From JAFEBO01 sp036392375 (GTDB lineage: Bacteria; Planctomycetota; Phycisphaerae; Phycisphaerales; UBA1924): DNA of 64,000 nt. The notes below the pieces were generated by a model that saw only the letters and a program-made list of their open reading frames with translations, searched no databases and was not told where the DNA came from. Below are positions 17,401-26,300 of the stretch, piece after piece. The translations under genes and the position numbers were made by a program. How positions within the stretch are numbered: position 1 is the first letter of the stretch; every line of letters begins with the position of its first letter. The DNA is taken from the NCBI GenBank assembly GCA_036392375.1, contig DASVYC010000006.1, positions 11,526 to 75,525 on the forward strand, given 5' to 3'.

Positions 17401-17967
17401 ATCCAGATCACCAACCAGCTCACCTACATCTCGGGCCTCACGCCCATCACCAACCAGGGCGCCGTCGCCTTCCAGCCCGTCACCAACGCCCTCAACACCG
17501 GTGTGCTGATGCGCGTCCGCGGCACGATCTCGGCCGATCGCCGCTACGTCACGGCCGACATCCTCACCCAGATCTCGCAGCTCGTCCGCTTCCGCGTCGG
17601 CACCACCTTCGCCGCGGTCGGTGGCGGCGGCGGCCTGGGCGGCGGTTCGGCCGCGACCATCCCCTCGGGCAACTTCCAGCTCCCCGAAGTCTCGATCAGC
17701 AGCGTCCAGACCACCGTGACCATCCCCGATCAGGGCACCATCCTCCTCGGTGGACAGCGCCTGGTTGACGAGCAGGAGGTCGAGTCCGGCGTGCCCGTGC
17801 TCTCCAAGATCCCGATCATCAACCGCTTCTTCAGCAACCGCTCGACCACCAAGGAAGAGCGCACCCTGCTCATCCTCTACAAGCCCACCATCCTCATCCA
17901 GAGCGAGCAGGAGAACAAGGCTCACCCGGGCCTCATCGACTCGCTCAACGCCGGCATCGGCGGGTGA
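14500..17967 (+). CDS. large secretin-family outer-membrane protein (GspD/PilQ-like)
   Basis: This 1155-residue protein has an N-terminal signal peptide (MMKSHRIGLIASTSILAALAG). A long helical, repeat-rich periplasmic part follows (to about 520, with many KAKVALDSDDLRTAERLA-like helices). Short secretin N-domains come next (LDHLLDLVVRKVSP; NLLITQTPKNHRAIGALLRRL near 750-775). The C-terminal secretin core ends with VPVLSKIPIINRFF near 1096, then RTLLILYKPTIL. It should form the outer-membrane channel for a type II secretion or type IV pilus system. GGAG precedes two adjacent ATGs (14500 and 14503). Residues about 803-914 (16906-17240) show much weaker GC bias at third positions than the flanks. 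A strong terminator follows. No gspE/F/G gene is adjacent. Confidence 0.88.
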   Translation: MMKSHRIGLIASTSILAALAGTSQTLAGQPAAVAPASPAAVLDAATKELASGSAVRAREMLLSASSLNMTESERTRSIELLQQADDKIRSMDPRQVSLDRAKVALDSDDLRTAERLASSLISTDTGANRAAAQIVLNQITARKAQVAKNVDSKLAAAKAAADTKDFARTKGLIEIINKWSVALTPAQADAVDSLRSTVIAAEQERGRAFRADAGEPVLAAAVLAEPGVIERREPEQTQQVIASAASSTESTAQAQPAAGEDPVVAARRTEAANLLAEAEQAFTESKYNEAQTKFSRLRTQFREFLSAEQSKQVDDRLAEARLRLRGNSPDGRDLQGFIEQGTVARQQAQAEFDNQLVQATDSLKSGDTIRARDSAARARLILNSNRERFAETEFQTMQTRVSDFLKQVDTEEQRLATVRAEEAARRNLEASQRTAAEGARERDRKIREAIDRVRALQVEMKYDEALQVVDQILFLDPINPTGLLLRDVLTSARIYRTWGETNRKRNIAIADQALDNQTATIAGREIVSYPEDWPTVIKDRGEPVTLAEPVETRQALSTLSNTRRPVDFAETPLEKALDWVAKASSVRMDIDWPSLEKIGVNKDTPVTANLSTIRLDHLLDLVVRKVSPDPTSAAAWEVQDGILRVASAETINRSTLMVIYDIKDLLIVIRDYSNVPQFDLNSSLQAASSSGGGGGGQSPFQGGNQQTADGGPTQEELTDELVRLLTEQVDPDNWRENGGSVGFVSRYKGNLLITQTPKNHRAIGALLRRLREIRAMQVNSEARFLLVSQAFFEQIGFDVDLYLNANPSDIPEISLPGTAAANGGRLGSFLDPAGNTTVRDPTLRASDFFTNGRIGRTAVGRPTVVVTGVDPTTGVETRAFQTNSHSLTANSGFGPVGLSNNSLGVTSALTTAPFAAEVLAAGRGFSASGTFLDDIQVDFLIEATQADRRNVNLQAPRLTTTNGQEANIQITNQLTYISGLTPITNQGAVAFQPVTNALNTGVLMRVRGTISADRRYVTADILTQISQLVRFRVGTTFAAVGGGGGLGGGSAATIPSGNFQLPEVSISSVQTTVTIPDQGTILLGGQRLVDEQEVESGVPVLSKIPIINRFFSNRSTTKEERTLLILYKPTILIQSEQENKAHPGLIDSLNAGIGG

Positions 17968-17988
17968 GCCCAGCCCACGCAGCCACCG

Positions 17989-18019
17989 GGCCCCGGCCAA
18001 CGCCGGGGCCTTTTCTTTT
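17989..18019 (+). terminator. intrinsic terminator of the secretin gene
   Basis: Perfect 9-bp stem GGCCCCGGC-caac-GCCGGGGCC followed by TTTTCTTTT. Confidence 0.85.
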
Positions 18020-18071
18020 CGCCGCCGATCACCGACACCAGCCCGCCGCCGATCGATCCGGAACGCCGGAC

Positions 18072-18077
18072 TAGAAT
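18072..18077 (+). promoter_or_regulatory. candidate -10 box TAGAAT
   Basis: TAGAAT lies 47 bases before the STAS gene and just after the secretin terminator, so the STAS/kinase pair probably has its own promoter. Confidence 0.4.
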
Positions 18078-18123
18078 CCCGCCCACACCACGGCAATCAC
18101 GCCGCATCCGGAGACGCACCTCG

Positions 18124-18480
18124 ATGCCTTCCGAATCCCGACTCCGCATCCGCAAGCAGGACAGCGTCGTCCAGATCGAGTTCATCGACCGCAACATCCT
18201 CGACGAGGGCAATATCCAGATGATCAGCGAGGAGATCTCGCGGCTCATCGACGCCGAGGCCTCGCCCAAGCTGCTCATCAGCTTCGCCAACGTCGACCAC
18301 CTCTCCTCAGCCGCCCTCGGCGCCCTGATCACGATCAACAACAAGATCCGCCAGAAGAACGGCCAGCTCCGCCTCGCCTCGATCGATCCCCAGATCTACG
18401 AGGTCTTCGTGATCACCCGCCTCAACAAGCTGTTCCAGATCCACGAGTCCGTCGACGACGCGATCAAGAGCTTCGGCTGA
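18124..18480 (+). CDS. STAS-domain anti-anti-sigma factor
   Basis: This single STAS domain of 118 residues resembles SpoIIAA/RsbV: IQMISEEISRLIDAE, LLISFANVDHLSSAALGAL and ITRLNKLFQIHESVDDAI. The phosphorylatable serine is expected in DHLSSAALG (S61 or S62). Such proteins bind and sequester an anti-sigma kinase when unphosphorylated. The HATPase-type kinase is encoded 63 bases downstream, which is the usual partner-switching arrangement. No cognate sigma factor is directly adjacent; the ECF sigma gene at 21417 lies beyond iscS-iscU and has its own anti-sigma gene. Confidence 0.9.
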   Translation: MPSESRLRIRKQDSVVQIEFIDRNILDEGNIQMISEEISRLIDAEASPKLLISFANVDHLSSAALGALITINNKIRQKNGQLRLASIDPQIYEVFVITRLNKLFQIHESVDDAIKSFG

Positions 18481-18543
18481 TCCCCTCCCCAGCGTTCGGC
18501 ACCCCCTGTTGGCCTCACCGCTCGTCCGCACCTCATCCACGCG

Positions 18544-19011
18544 ATGACGAACCAGCCCCGACATTCGCCCGACGCCGGTCACTCCGGCCAGCCAGGCTCA
18601 CCCATCCGCCACAGCGCGGTGGTTCACCACGACCGCGGCGAGGTCGAGGCGGTGCAGGATGCGCTCGAGTCCGCGATGGCCGCCTGCGGATACTCCAAAG
18701 CCTCGCTCTTTGCCGTGCGCCTTTCCTTCCAGGAAGGCATCGCCAACGCCTTCAACCACGGCCACAAAAACCTCCCGCCCCACACGCCCGCCAAGGTCGA
18801 GTTCGCCGTCACCCCCGACGAGGTCCTGATCGCGATCGAGGATCAGGGGCCGGGCTTCAAGCCCGACGCGGTCGCAGACTGCACCCTCGACGAGAACCTC
18901 GAGGTCCCCCGCGGCCGGGGCGTCATGCTCATCCGCGCGTACATGCACGACGTGCGGTACAACGACAAGGGCAACCGCGTCGAGATGATCTTCCGCAAGC
19001 CCGCCGGCTGA
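18544..19011 (+). CDS. RsbW/SpoIIAB-like anti-sigma serine kinase
   Basis: This 155-residue GHKL ATPase has an N-box in LSFQEGIANAFNHG, a G1 box in AIEDQGPGF and a G2 box in PRGRGVMLIRAYM. The last 30 residues (VRYNDKGNRVEMIFRK) close the Bergerat fold as in RsbW/SpoIIAB. It should phosphorylate the upstream STAS protein and hold a sigma factor or other target when that partner is phosphorylated. It is soluble, with about 20 disordered N-terminal residues. It pairs with the gene at 18124. Confidence 0.9.
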   Translation: MTNQPRHSPDAGHSGQPGSPIRHSAVVHHDRGEVEAVQDALESAMAACGYSKASLFAVRLSFQEGIANAFNHGHKNLPPHTPAKVEFAVTPDEVLIAIEDQGPGFKPDAVADCTLDENLEVPRGRGVMLIRAYMHDVRYNDKGNRVEMIFRKPAG

Positions 19012-19210
19012 GCCGTTCGCCCGCTCATTCCCGACTCGCACGTCGCAAATCCCGCGGCGGCCCAAGTTTGTGCCCACTCGCGAGCAACGCGCGGCGAGCC
19101 GGACGCGTACGCTCTTTCTGCGAGAATCGGTCTCATCATCTTCGCATCCAACCAACATCCAGACAGACGCGCCGTATCGAATCGCTGGCGCGTTTTCGGA
19201 GATCGCGCCC

Positions 19211-20461
19211 ATGACCAACTCCCAGCCACGCCTGCCCATCTACCTCGATCACGCCGCGACCACGCCCTGCGACCCCCGCGTCGTTGAGGCCATGCTCCCG
19301 TATTTCACCACCAAGTTCGGCAATCCCGGCTCCCGCAACCATCAGTTCGGCTGGCAGGCCGAGGAGGGCGTGGAAACCGCCCGCGCACAGGTCGCCAAGC
19401 TCCTCAACTGCGACGAGAAAGAAGTCATCTTCACCAGCGGCGCAACCGAGGGCAACAACCTCGCCATCCGCGGCGCCGCCCTGATGTACGAGAAGAACGC
19501 GGCAGGCTCGGGCCTCTCCCGTGGGCACATCATCACCTGCAACATCGAGCACAAGGCCGTACTCGACCCGTGCAAGCGGCTTCAGAAGGAAGGCTTCGAA
19601 GTCACCTTCCTCGAGCCCCCCCGCGACGGCATCGTGACCGTCGACATGGTCAAGGCCGCGATGCGTGACGACACCGTCCTCGTGACCATCATGTGGGCCA
19701 ACAACGAGATCGGCACCATCAACGAAATCAAGAAGATCGGCGAGCTGTGCAAGAGTCGCGACGTGATCTTCCACACCGACGCGACGCAGTGGGTCGGCAA
19801 GATGCCCACCGACGTCTACGCCGACAACATCGATCTGCTCTCCTTCTCCGGCCACAAGATCTATGGGCCCAAGGGCGTGGGAGGCCTGTTCGTCCGCCGC
19901 AAGAAGCCCCGCGTCCGCCTCACCCCGCTGGTCGACGGCGGCGGCCAGGAGCGTGGCTTCCGCTCCGGCACACTCAACGTCACCGGCATCGTGGGCCTCG
20001 GCAAGGCGTGCGAGATCGCCCACCAGGAAATGGCCGCCGACGCGGTGCGTCTGTCGCGGATGCGCAAGCGCCTGGAAGACACGATCACCTCGCGTCTCGA
20101 CACCTGCGCGATCAACGGCCACCGCGAGCAGCGGCTGCCGCACATCACCAACATCTCCTTCGGCTTCGTCGAGGGCGAGAGCCTCATGATGGCGATCAAG
20201 GAGATTGCCTGCTCCAGCGGCTCGGCCTGCACCAGCGCCAGCCTCGAGCCCTCGTACGTCCTCAAGGGCATCGGTGTCGGCGACGACCTCGCCCACTCCA
20301 GCCTCCGCCTCAGCCTCGGCCGCTGGACCACCGACGAAGAGATCGACTACACGGCCGAGAAGATCATCTCGGCCGTGAACAAACTCCGCGCCCTCTCACC
20401 CCTCTACGACATGCACAAGGAAGGCATCGACCTCAGCAAGGTCGAGTGGGCGCATCACTAG
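19211..20461 (+). CDS. iscS: cysteine desulfurase, IscS/NifS type
   Basis: This 416-residue PLP enzyme starts at 19211 (MTNSQPRLPIYLDHAATTPCD). The PLP lysine is K216 in SGHKIYGPKG. The catalytic cysteine is C340 in SSGSACTSASLEPS, in the long loop typical of IscS (group I) rather than SufS. HTDATQWVG and NNEIG are also conserved. It abstracts sulfur from cysteine for Fe-S clusters and thiolated tRNA. iscU follows 99 bases downstream with its own ribosome site. No iscR, iscA, hscAB or fdx gene is near. Confidence 0.95.
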   Translation: MTNSQPRLPIYLDHAATTPCDPRVVEAMLPYFTTKFGNPGSRNHQFGWQAEEGVETARAQVAKLLNCDEKEVIFTSGATEGNNLAIRGAALMYEKNAAGSGLSRGHIITCNIEHKAVLDPCKRLQKEGFEVTFLEPPRDGIVTVDMVKAAMRDDTVLVTIMWANNEIGTINEIKKIGELCKSRDVIFHTDATQWVGKMPTDVYADNIDLLSFSGHKIYGPKGVGGLFVRRKKPRVRLTPLVDGGGQERGFRSGTLNVTGIVGLGKACEIAHQEMAADAVRLSRMRKRLEDTITSRLDTCAINGHREQRLPHITNISFGFVEGESLMMAIKEIACSSGSACTSASLEPSYVLKGIGVGDDLAHSSLRLSLGRWTTDEEIDYTAEKIISAVNKLRALSPLYDMHKEGIDLSKVEWAHH

Positions 20462-20560
20462 GGAAAGGGCCAGATGGCCACAGGGCCAAATGGCCACATC
20501 GGAAAACACATTCACCGCTCATGTGGCACTCTGGCCATTGAGCCCTTTGGAGATTTGAAC

Positions 20561-20995
20561 ATGGCCTACGGCCCCAAGATCATCGACCACTACGAGAACC
20601 CCCGCAACGTCGGCAGCTTCGGCACCCAGGCCGAGATCAAGCAGCGCAAGGACGTCGGCGTCGGCCTCGTCGGCGCGCCCGAATGCGGCGACGTCATGCA
20701 GCTGCAGATCAAGGTCGATCCCGCCACCGGCAAGATCGCCGACGCCAAGTTCAAGACCTTCGGCTGCGGCTCGGCCATTGCCTCCTCGTCCCTCGCCACC
20801 GAGTGGCTCAAGGGCAAGAGCATCGACGAGGCCGAGGCGATCAAGAACACCGCGATCGTCGAGGAGCTCGCGCTCCCGCCGGTGAAGATCCACTGCTCGG
20901 TGCTCGCCGAGGACGCGATCCACGCCGCCATCGAGGACTACAAAAAGAAGAACGGCATCCCCACCGGCTCGCCCGAGGCCGCCGCGAAGCACTGA
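20561..20995 (+). CDS. iscU: Fe-S cluster assembly scaffold IscU
   Basis: This is 144 residues from MAYGPKIIDHYENPRNVGSF, the standard IscU start. The cluster ligands are present: C42 in PECGDVMQLQI, C69 in FGCGSAIASSS and C112 in KIHCSVLAEDAI. D44 (CGD) is the conserved aspartate. The C-terminus ends in a short tail (GSPEAAAKH). GGAG lies eight bases upstream. It accepts sulfur from IscS and builds [2Fe-2S] clusters. A strong terminator follows. Confidence 0.95.
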   Translation: MAYGPKIIDHYENPRNVGSFGTQAEIKQRKDVGVGLVGAPECGDVMQLQIKVDPATGKIADAKFKTFGCGSAIASSSLATEWLKGKSIDEAEAIKNTAIVEELALPPVKIHCSVLAEDAIHAAIEDYKKKNGIPTGSPEAAAKH

Positions 20996-21022
20996 ATCAC
21001 CGCTCCGTCCCGCGATTCCACA

Positions 21023-21050
21023 CGCACCGCCCGGCGGTGCGTTTTTTCTT
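21023..21050 (+). terminator. intrinsic terminator after iscU
   Basis: CGCACCGCC-c-GGCGGTGCG (effective loop about 4 bases) followed by TTTTTTCTT. Confidence 0.85.
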
Positions 21051-21416
21051 GGACGGGCAACCAACCGTGCGTGTGGCCCGTTGATTTCCCCTGTTCTTGA
21101 CCGTTTTTTCTCGCCGCGCAACATCCAACACCGATCGTGCCGTCGAACTTCCTCCAGAAGCCGCTCCTTCCAGCGGCGAATGGATGTTCCGGGGATGCTT
21201 GTCGCTGTTGAACCCACATGCTCGCTCCGCCTGATCCCGTGCCTCACCGCCCGTGCGCTTGCGCATGTGTGCGAAGGCGTGCTCGGATGCGCGTGGCCGC
21301 CGGTCACCCGGTATGATGCTTCTCCCGCCCTTCGGCGGCGTGAGCTCACCGGTCGTCCGGCGCCGCGTCGTCACGCCAGGAACGGCGCACACGCGGGCAA
21401 GGAGTCGCCCCGACAC
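21051..21416. other. intergenic region before the ECF sigma gene
   Basis: The sigma frame stays open through here but carries no conserved sequence and poor codon bias, so I treat it as non-coding. A TATGAT at 21312-21317 is a candidate -10 box that would leave a leader of about 100 nt. Confidence 0.4.
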
Positions 21417-21971
21417 GTGGGTCCACCAGTCCTCCAGAGAGTTGCCGCTGGCGAGCCGGGCGCGGTGCAGGAATGCATCGACCGCTACGCCGGTCTGGTC
21501 TGGTCGCTGGCGCGGCGGATGACCAGCAACAACGCCGAGGCCGAGGACGCCGTGCAGGAGATCCTGGTCGAGATCTGGCGGAACGCGTACCGCTACGACG
21601 CCAACATCGCGTCGGAAGCCGCGTTCATCGCGATGGTGACGCGTCGGCGCCTGATCGATCGGCGGCGCCGCCTCGATCGCCAGCGCGACCGTGCCGCGCT
21701 GCCGGAGGACCCGTCCGGCGCCACCGGCGTCCCCCCCACCGCTGAATTGGGTGAGGAAGCCCGCATCGCCGCGACCGCGCTCGAGCAGCTCAGCCCCGAT
21801 CAGCAGAAGGTGCTTCGGCTGTCGATCTACCAGGGCTTGTCGCACGAGAAGATCGCGACCGCGACGGGCATGCCGCTGGGCACGGTCAAGACCCACGCCC
21901 GCCGTGGCCTGATCAAGGTGCGTGAGCTGCTCACCAAGTGGAAGGGCAACAGCCAGGAGGTGAACTCATGA
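21417..21971 (+). CDS. ECF-type RNA polymerase sigma factor
   Basis: From the GTG at 21417 the product is 184 residues. It has sigma region 2 (AVQECIDRYAGLVWSLARRM, EAEDAVQEILVEIWRNAYRY) and region 4 (ALEQLSPDQQKVLRLSIYQG, SHEKIATATGMPLGTVKTHA, RRGLIKVRELL). The DAVQEI and GTVKTHARRG blocks are diagnostic. The start is uncertain: AAGGAG lies 12 bases before this GTG and the frame stays open to 21081. The stop overlaps the ATG of the anti-sigma gene (21968-21971), as in SigK/RskA operons. Confidence 0.88.
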   Translation: MGPPVLQRVAAGEPGAVQECIDRYAGLVWSLARRMTSNNAEAEDAVQEILVEIWRNAYRYDANIASEAAFIAMVTRRRLIDRRRRLDRQRDRAALPEDPSGATGVPPTAELGEEARIAATALEQLSPDQQKVLRLSIYQGLSHEKIATATGMPLGTVKTHARRGLIKVRELLTKWKGNSQEVNS

Positions 21972-22864
21972 GTTCCCGCCTGCCGCCCGCGCCCCCGATG
22001 GACGATCGCGTGCTCGAGTTGCTCGCCGACCGCGCCGTGGACGAGATCTCGCCGCAGGATCAGGCCGAGCTGGACCGCTGGCTGAACGCCAACGGTGAGG
22101 ACGAGTCGATGGATCTCGCCGCCGGCGCCGCGCTCCTGGCGATGCTGGGCAAGGCCGAGACCGCGCCGGCCTCGGTGATGACCCGTGCCGCGCAGGCCGC
22201 CGAGCAGTTCCGGCGTGAGCAAACCAACGGCTCCTTCCGCCCCGGCACGCCCTCGTTGCGGCTGACCGAGTCCGACGCCCTGATCCCGCAGCCGCGCCGC
22301 GTGAGCACCGCGTGGTTGGGTTGGCTGGCCGCCGCCGCGTGCCTCGCGTTCGCCGCGATCGGTTGGCTGCCCGCCTTCCGCGCCCGGCAGACGCCGCAGC
22401 TCAGCTCCGCGGTCTCGCTGGCGAGCCTCCGCGCCGAGGTCGACGCGGCCAAGGACGCGACCCGCTCGCCCTGGGCCGATTGGGACAAGCCCGAGATCGC
22501 CGGCGTCAAGGGCGAGATCGTCTGGAGCCAGTCCAAGCAGAAAGGCTACATGGTCTTCCGGGGACTGCCCAAGAACGACCCCGCCCGCGAGCAATACCAG
22601 CTCTGGATCGTTGACGATCGCGGCATCGAGCACCGCGTCAGCGGCGGCATCTTCAACGCTCCCACCAACGGCGCAACTGCCGACGGGTCCGGTTGGCGAG
22701 GCCAGGTCCGCTGCGAGATGGTCGGCGACGACCTCTACGTGGAAGTCGAGCCCCGGATCAACGTCCGTCAGCCCACGCTCTTTGCGATCACGATCGAAGA
22801 GCCCGGCGGCACGTGGCTGTCCACCATGAAACGCCGTGTCTGCGTCGCGCAGCCCAAGACCTAA
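21968..22864 (+). CDS. membrane anti-sigma factor, RskA type
   Basis: This is 298 residues. The cytoplasmic N-terminal anti-sigma part (VLELLADRAVDEISPQDQ) is followed by one membrane segment at about 114-136 (WLGWLAAAACLAFAAIGWLPAF). The extracytoplasmic RskA C-terminal domain contains KGEIVWSQSKQKGYMVFRGL, YQLWIVDDRG and FAITIEEPGGT. It should sequester the upstream sigma factor until regulated proteolysis. No zinc-binding HxxxCxxC is visible in the N-terminus. The start codon overlaps the sigma stop by four bases, so expression is coupled. Confidence 0.9.
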   Translation: MSSRLPPAPPMDDRVLELLADRAVDEISPQDQAELDRWLNANGEDESMDLAAGAALLAMLGKAETAPASVMTRAAQAAEQFRREQTNGSFRPGTPSLRLTESDALIPQPRRVSTAWLGWLAAAACLAFAAIGWLPAFRARQTPQLSSAVSLASLRAEVDAAKDATRSPWADWDKPEIAGVKGEIVWSQSKQKGYMVFRGLPKNDPAREQYQLWIVDDRGIEHRVSGGIFNAPTNGATADGSGWRGQVRCEMVGDDLYVEVEPRINVRQPTLFAITIEEPGGTWLSTMKRRVCVAQPKT

Positions 22865-22958
22865 GACCCCAACGGAATCGCCCCCGGCCGGGTGCCGCAG
22901 CGGGGCACGCACATCGCCCCTGCGACGCCCCCCCAAACACTTTTGGAGCGATGCCGGC

Positions 22959-22964
22959 TATACT
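22959..22964 (+). promoter_or_regulatory. candidate -10 box TATACT of tRNA-Val
   Basis: TATACT lies 50 bases before the tRNA-Val gene in otherwise GC-rich sequence. Confidence 0.4.
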
Positions 22965-23013
22965 CTGGACCCGAAGCCGAGAGGGTCATTCTCTCGGCTT
23001 CCGACAACTCGAT

Positions 23014-23087
23014 GGGCGATTGGCGCAGTTGGCTAGCGCGCATGCATGACACGCATGAGGTCACTGGTTCGAGTCCAGTATCGCCCA
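23014..23087 (+). tRNA. tRNA-Val (GAC)
   Basis: A 74-nt cloverleaf: acceptor GGGCGAT/ATCGCCC, D-stem GCGC/GCGC, anticodon stem CATGC/GCATG with loop ATGACAC (anticodon GAC), T-stem ACTGG/CCAGT with loop TTCGAGT, discriminator A. CCA is not encoded. A terminator follows at once. Confidence 0.97.
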
Positions 23088-23093
23088 CTTCTC

Positions 23094-23125
23094 CCGCGGC
23101 CCGAGCTGGGCCGCGGTTTGTTTTT
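23094..23125 (+). terminator. intrinsic terminator after tRNA-Val
   Basis: CCGCGGCCC-gagct-GGGCCGCGG followed by TTTGTTTTT. Confidence 0.88.
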
Positions 23126-23250
23126 GGGCGGACGCCCCGGCCGCTTTTCTTTCCAATCCCCGACGGTCGCGAGCTGGCGGTGCATCCTCCCCGGGCCGGA
23201 ACGGTTGAATTCCTCACAGTCGGTGCAAGCCGCGGCGGGTGACTTCCAAG

Positions 23251-23256
23251 TACACT
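23251..23256 (+). promoter_or_regulatory. candidate -10 box TACACT
   Basis: TACACT lies 54 bases before the TTG start of the tricorn-like gene. No -35 is recognised. Confidence 0.4.
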
Positions 23257-23309
23257 CCGCGTCCTGCACTCCCGGGGCGAGATATCCCCGGCTCGAAGGA
23301 GGTTCTGCC

Positions 23310-26300
23310 TTGTCGAAGTTCGCTCGTCGTGGCGGCGTGGCCGCTCTCTCGCTTCTCGTGCTCGCGGGCTCCGCCCTGTCCGCCTCGGCCCGTGCCGACG
23401 TGACACCCAGCGGTGTGATGCTCCGCTTCCCCGCCATCAGCAAGGACCGCATCGCGTTCGTCTACGCCAACGACGTGTGGACCGCCTCGCGTGACGGGGG
23501 GCTGGCCACGCCCCTCTCCACTCCCGCGGGCGTCGAACTCTTCCCCAAGTTCAGCCCCGACGGCAAGCAGCTCGCCTTCAGCGGCAACTACGACGGTGTG
23601 CAAAGCCTCTACACCGTTGACGTCAGCGGCGGGGCTCCCCGACGCGTGACACACTTCGCCAGCCCACCGATGCCGGTCGCCTGGACCAACCAGAACGATC
23701 TGGTCTTCTACGCCGGTCAGATCCTCGGCAACGGACGCGTCAACAAGCTCTACCGCGTCTCGCCCGAGGGTGGCATGCCCACGCTCTACCCCATGCCCTA
23801 TGGCACGTTCGCGTCCGTGAGCCCCGACGGCTCGCACATCGCCTATATCCCGCACACCACCGACTTCCGCACATGGAAGCGCTACCGCGGCGGCATGGCC
23901 ACCGACATCTGGCTCTACAACCTCAAGGACAACTCCGCCAAGATGATCACCGACTGGGAGGGCACCGACACCTTCCCGATGTTCAACCCCGCCGGCAAGG
24001 GCGACGTCGTCTACTACACCAGCGACGCCGGGCCCGAGCACCGCCTCAACGTCTGGTCCTATGACGTCGCGAGCGGGAAGCGCACGCAGATCACCGACTT
24101 CAAGACCGACGACGTCCGCTTCCCCTCGATCGGCCCCGGCCCCAACGGCCAAGGCGAGATCATCTTCCAGCTCGGCACCCGGCTGCAGGTGCTCGATCTC
24201 GGCACCGGCAAGAGCCGCGCGATCAGCGTCACCATTCCCGGCGATCGTCCCAGCGTGCGCCCGCGGACATTCGACGCCGCCAAGAACCTCACCGAAACCT
24301 CGATCTCACCCACCGGCAAACGCGTCGCGGTGGTCGCCCGCGGCGACATCTGGACCGCACCGGCCAAGGACGGCGTGATCCGCAACCTCACCCGCACCGA
24401 GGCCGTCAATGAACGCGAGACCGAGTGGTCGCCCGACGGCAAGTGGATCGCATACATCAGCGATGAATCGGGCGAGTACGAGATCTGGATCCGGCCGTCC
24501 GACGCCAAAGCGCCCGAGAAAAAGGACGAGAAGAAAGACGACAAGAAGCCGGAAGCCAAGAAGGAAGACGGCGCGAAGGATGACGCCGAGAAGAAGAACG
24601 AGGAAAAGCAGAAAGAGGAAAAGCAGGACGAGGCCGCGAAGGACAACGCGAAGGGCGAGAAGAAGCCCGACCTCACCAAGCCCCGCCGCCTGACCTCGAT
24701 CGGCGAGGGTCAACGGGCTTCGCTGCAGTGGTCGCCCGATTCCAAGTACCTGACCTTCTGGGAGCAGACCGGCAAGCTCTACCTGCTCGAAGTCGAGACC
24801 GAGCGACTGATCGTCATCGACCGAGACCCCTGGGCCAGCGGCGCCCCCACTGTCTCGTTCAGCAACGATTCGCGCTGGATCGCCTACGACCGGACCGACG
24901 AGAACACCCCCCATCAATCCGTTTGGATCTACAACCTCAAGAGCGGCGAGAAGACCCGCGTCACCGATCCGATGTTCGACAGCAGCGACCCGGCGTTCGA
25001 CAAGAAGGGTGACTTCCTGTACTTCAACTCCGCCCGGCAGATCACCGGCCCGACCTACAGCGAGATCCCCAACGACACGACGTGGATCTATCAGAACACC
25101 AACGTGCTGCACGTTGTGCCGCTGCGCAAGGACGTGAAGAGCCCGTGGCTGCCCACCAGCGACGAGGAGACCTTCAAGGAAGAGGCCAAGAAGGACGAGC
25201 CGAAGAAGGACGAGAAGAAAGACGGCGACAAGAAGCCCGAGGCCAACGGCGCCGACGACGGTGTCAGCGGCTCGTGGTCGGGGAAGGCCACCGGCGCCGA
25301 AGGCTCACCCGTTCCCCCCGGCGGCATCCCGCTCACGATGAACCTCAAGCTCGCCGCCGATGGCAGCGTGACCGGGTCCATCAGCGGGCCGATGGGCAAC
25401 ATCGCCATCACCGGCGGCAAGTTCGACAAGGCGACCGGCGAGCTGTCGATTTCGATCTCGACTCCCGGCGGCGCCGGCACGATCAGCGGCAAGGTCACCG
25501 GCAACTCGTTCGACGGAACGTGGAGCATGGGCCCCATGTCCGGCACCTTCACCGCCACTCGCACGCCCGGCGGCGGCGACGCCAAGGCCAACGGCGACAA
25601 GAAGGACGACGCCAAAAAGGACGAAGCGAAGAAGGACGACAAGGAGATCAAGATCGACCTTGAAGGCTTCGAGGCTCGCGCCATGCGACTGCCGGTCCCT
25701 CCAGGCAACTTCGGCAATCTGCGCGTCACCCACGACGACAAGCTCCTCTACGTCCGTCGCGATCCCGCAAACGCCGGCATCAAGATCTTCGACATCAAGG
25801 ACGACAAGAAGGAAGAGAAGGCCGTCACCGCGGCCAACGGCTTCCAGCTCTCGGCGGACGGGAAGAAGATCCTGGTGCGGCGGGGCCCGACGATCTCCGT
25901 GATGGACGCGGCCGCGGGGGGCGGGAACTCCACAAATGTCCCCACCGCCGGCATGAACGTCACCGTCAACCTGCGAAACGAGTGGCGTCAGGTCCTCAAG
26001 GACGTGTACCGCTACCAGCGCGACTTCTTCTACGAGCCCACGCTCCACGGCGTGGACTGGGCCAAGATTCACGAGCATTACAGCAAGATGGTGGACGACG
26101 CCGTCAGCCGCGAGGACATCAACTACATCATCGGGGAGATGATCAGCGAGCTCAACATCGGGCACGCCTATAACGCGAATATCTCCAACGAGACGCCTCC
26201 GCAATCCAACGTCGGCCTGCTGGCCGCGGACTTCGTGCTCGAGAAGACCGACCAGGGCGCGGCGTACAAGATCACCAAGATCTACAACGGAGCCGTGTGG

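Noticed and set aside
21081..21416. N-terminal extension of the ECF sigma factor to 296 residues
   Set aside because: The extra 112 residues have no sigma homology, poor codon bias and overlap a terminator-promoter region.
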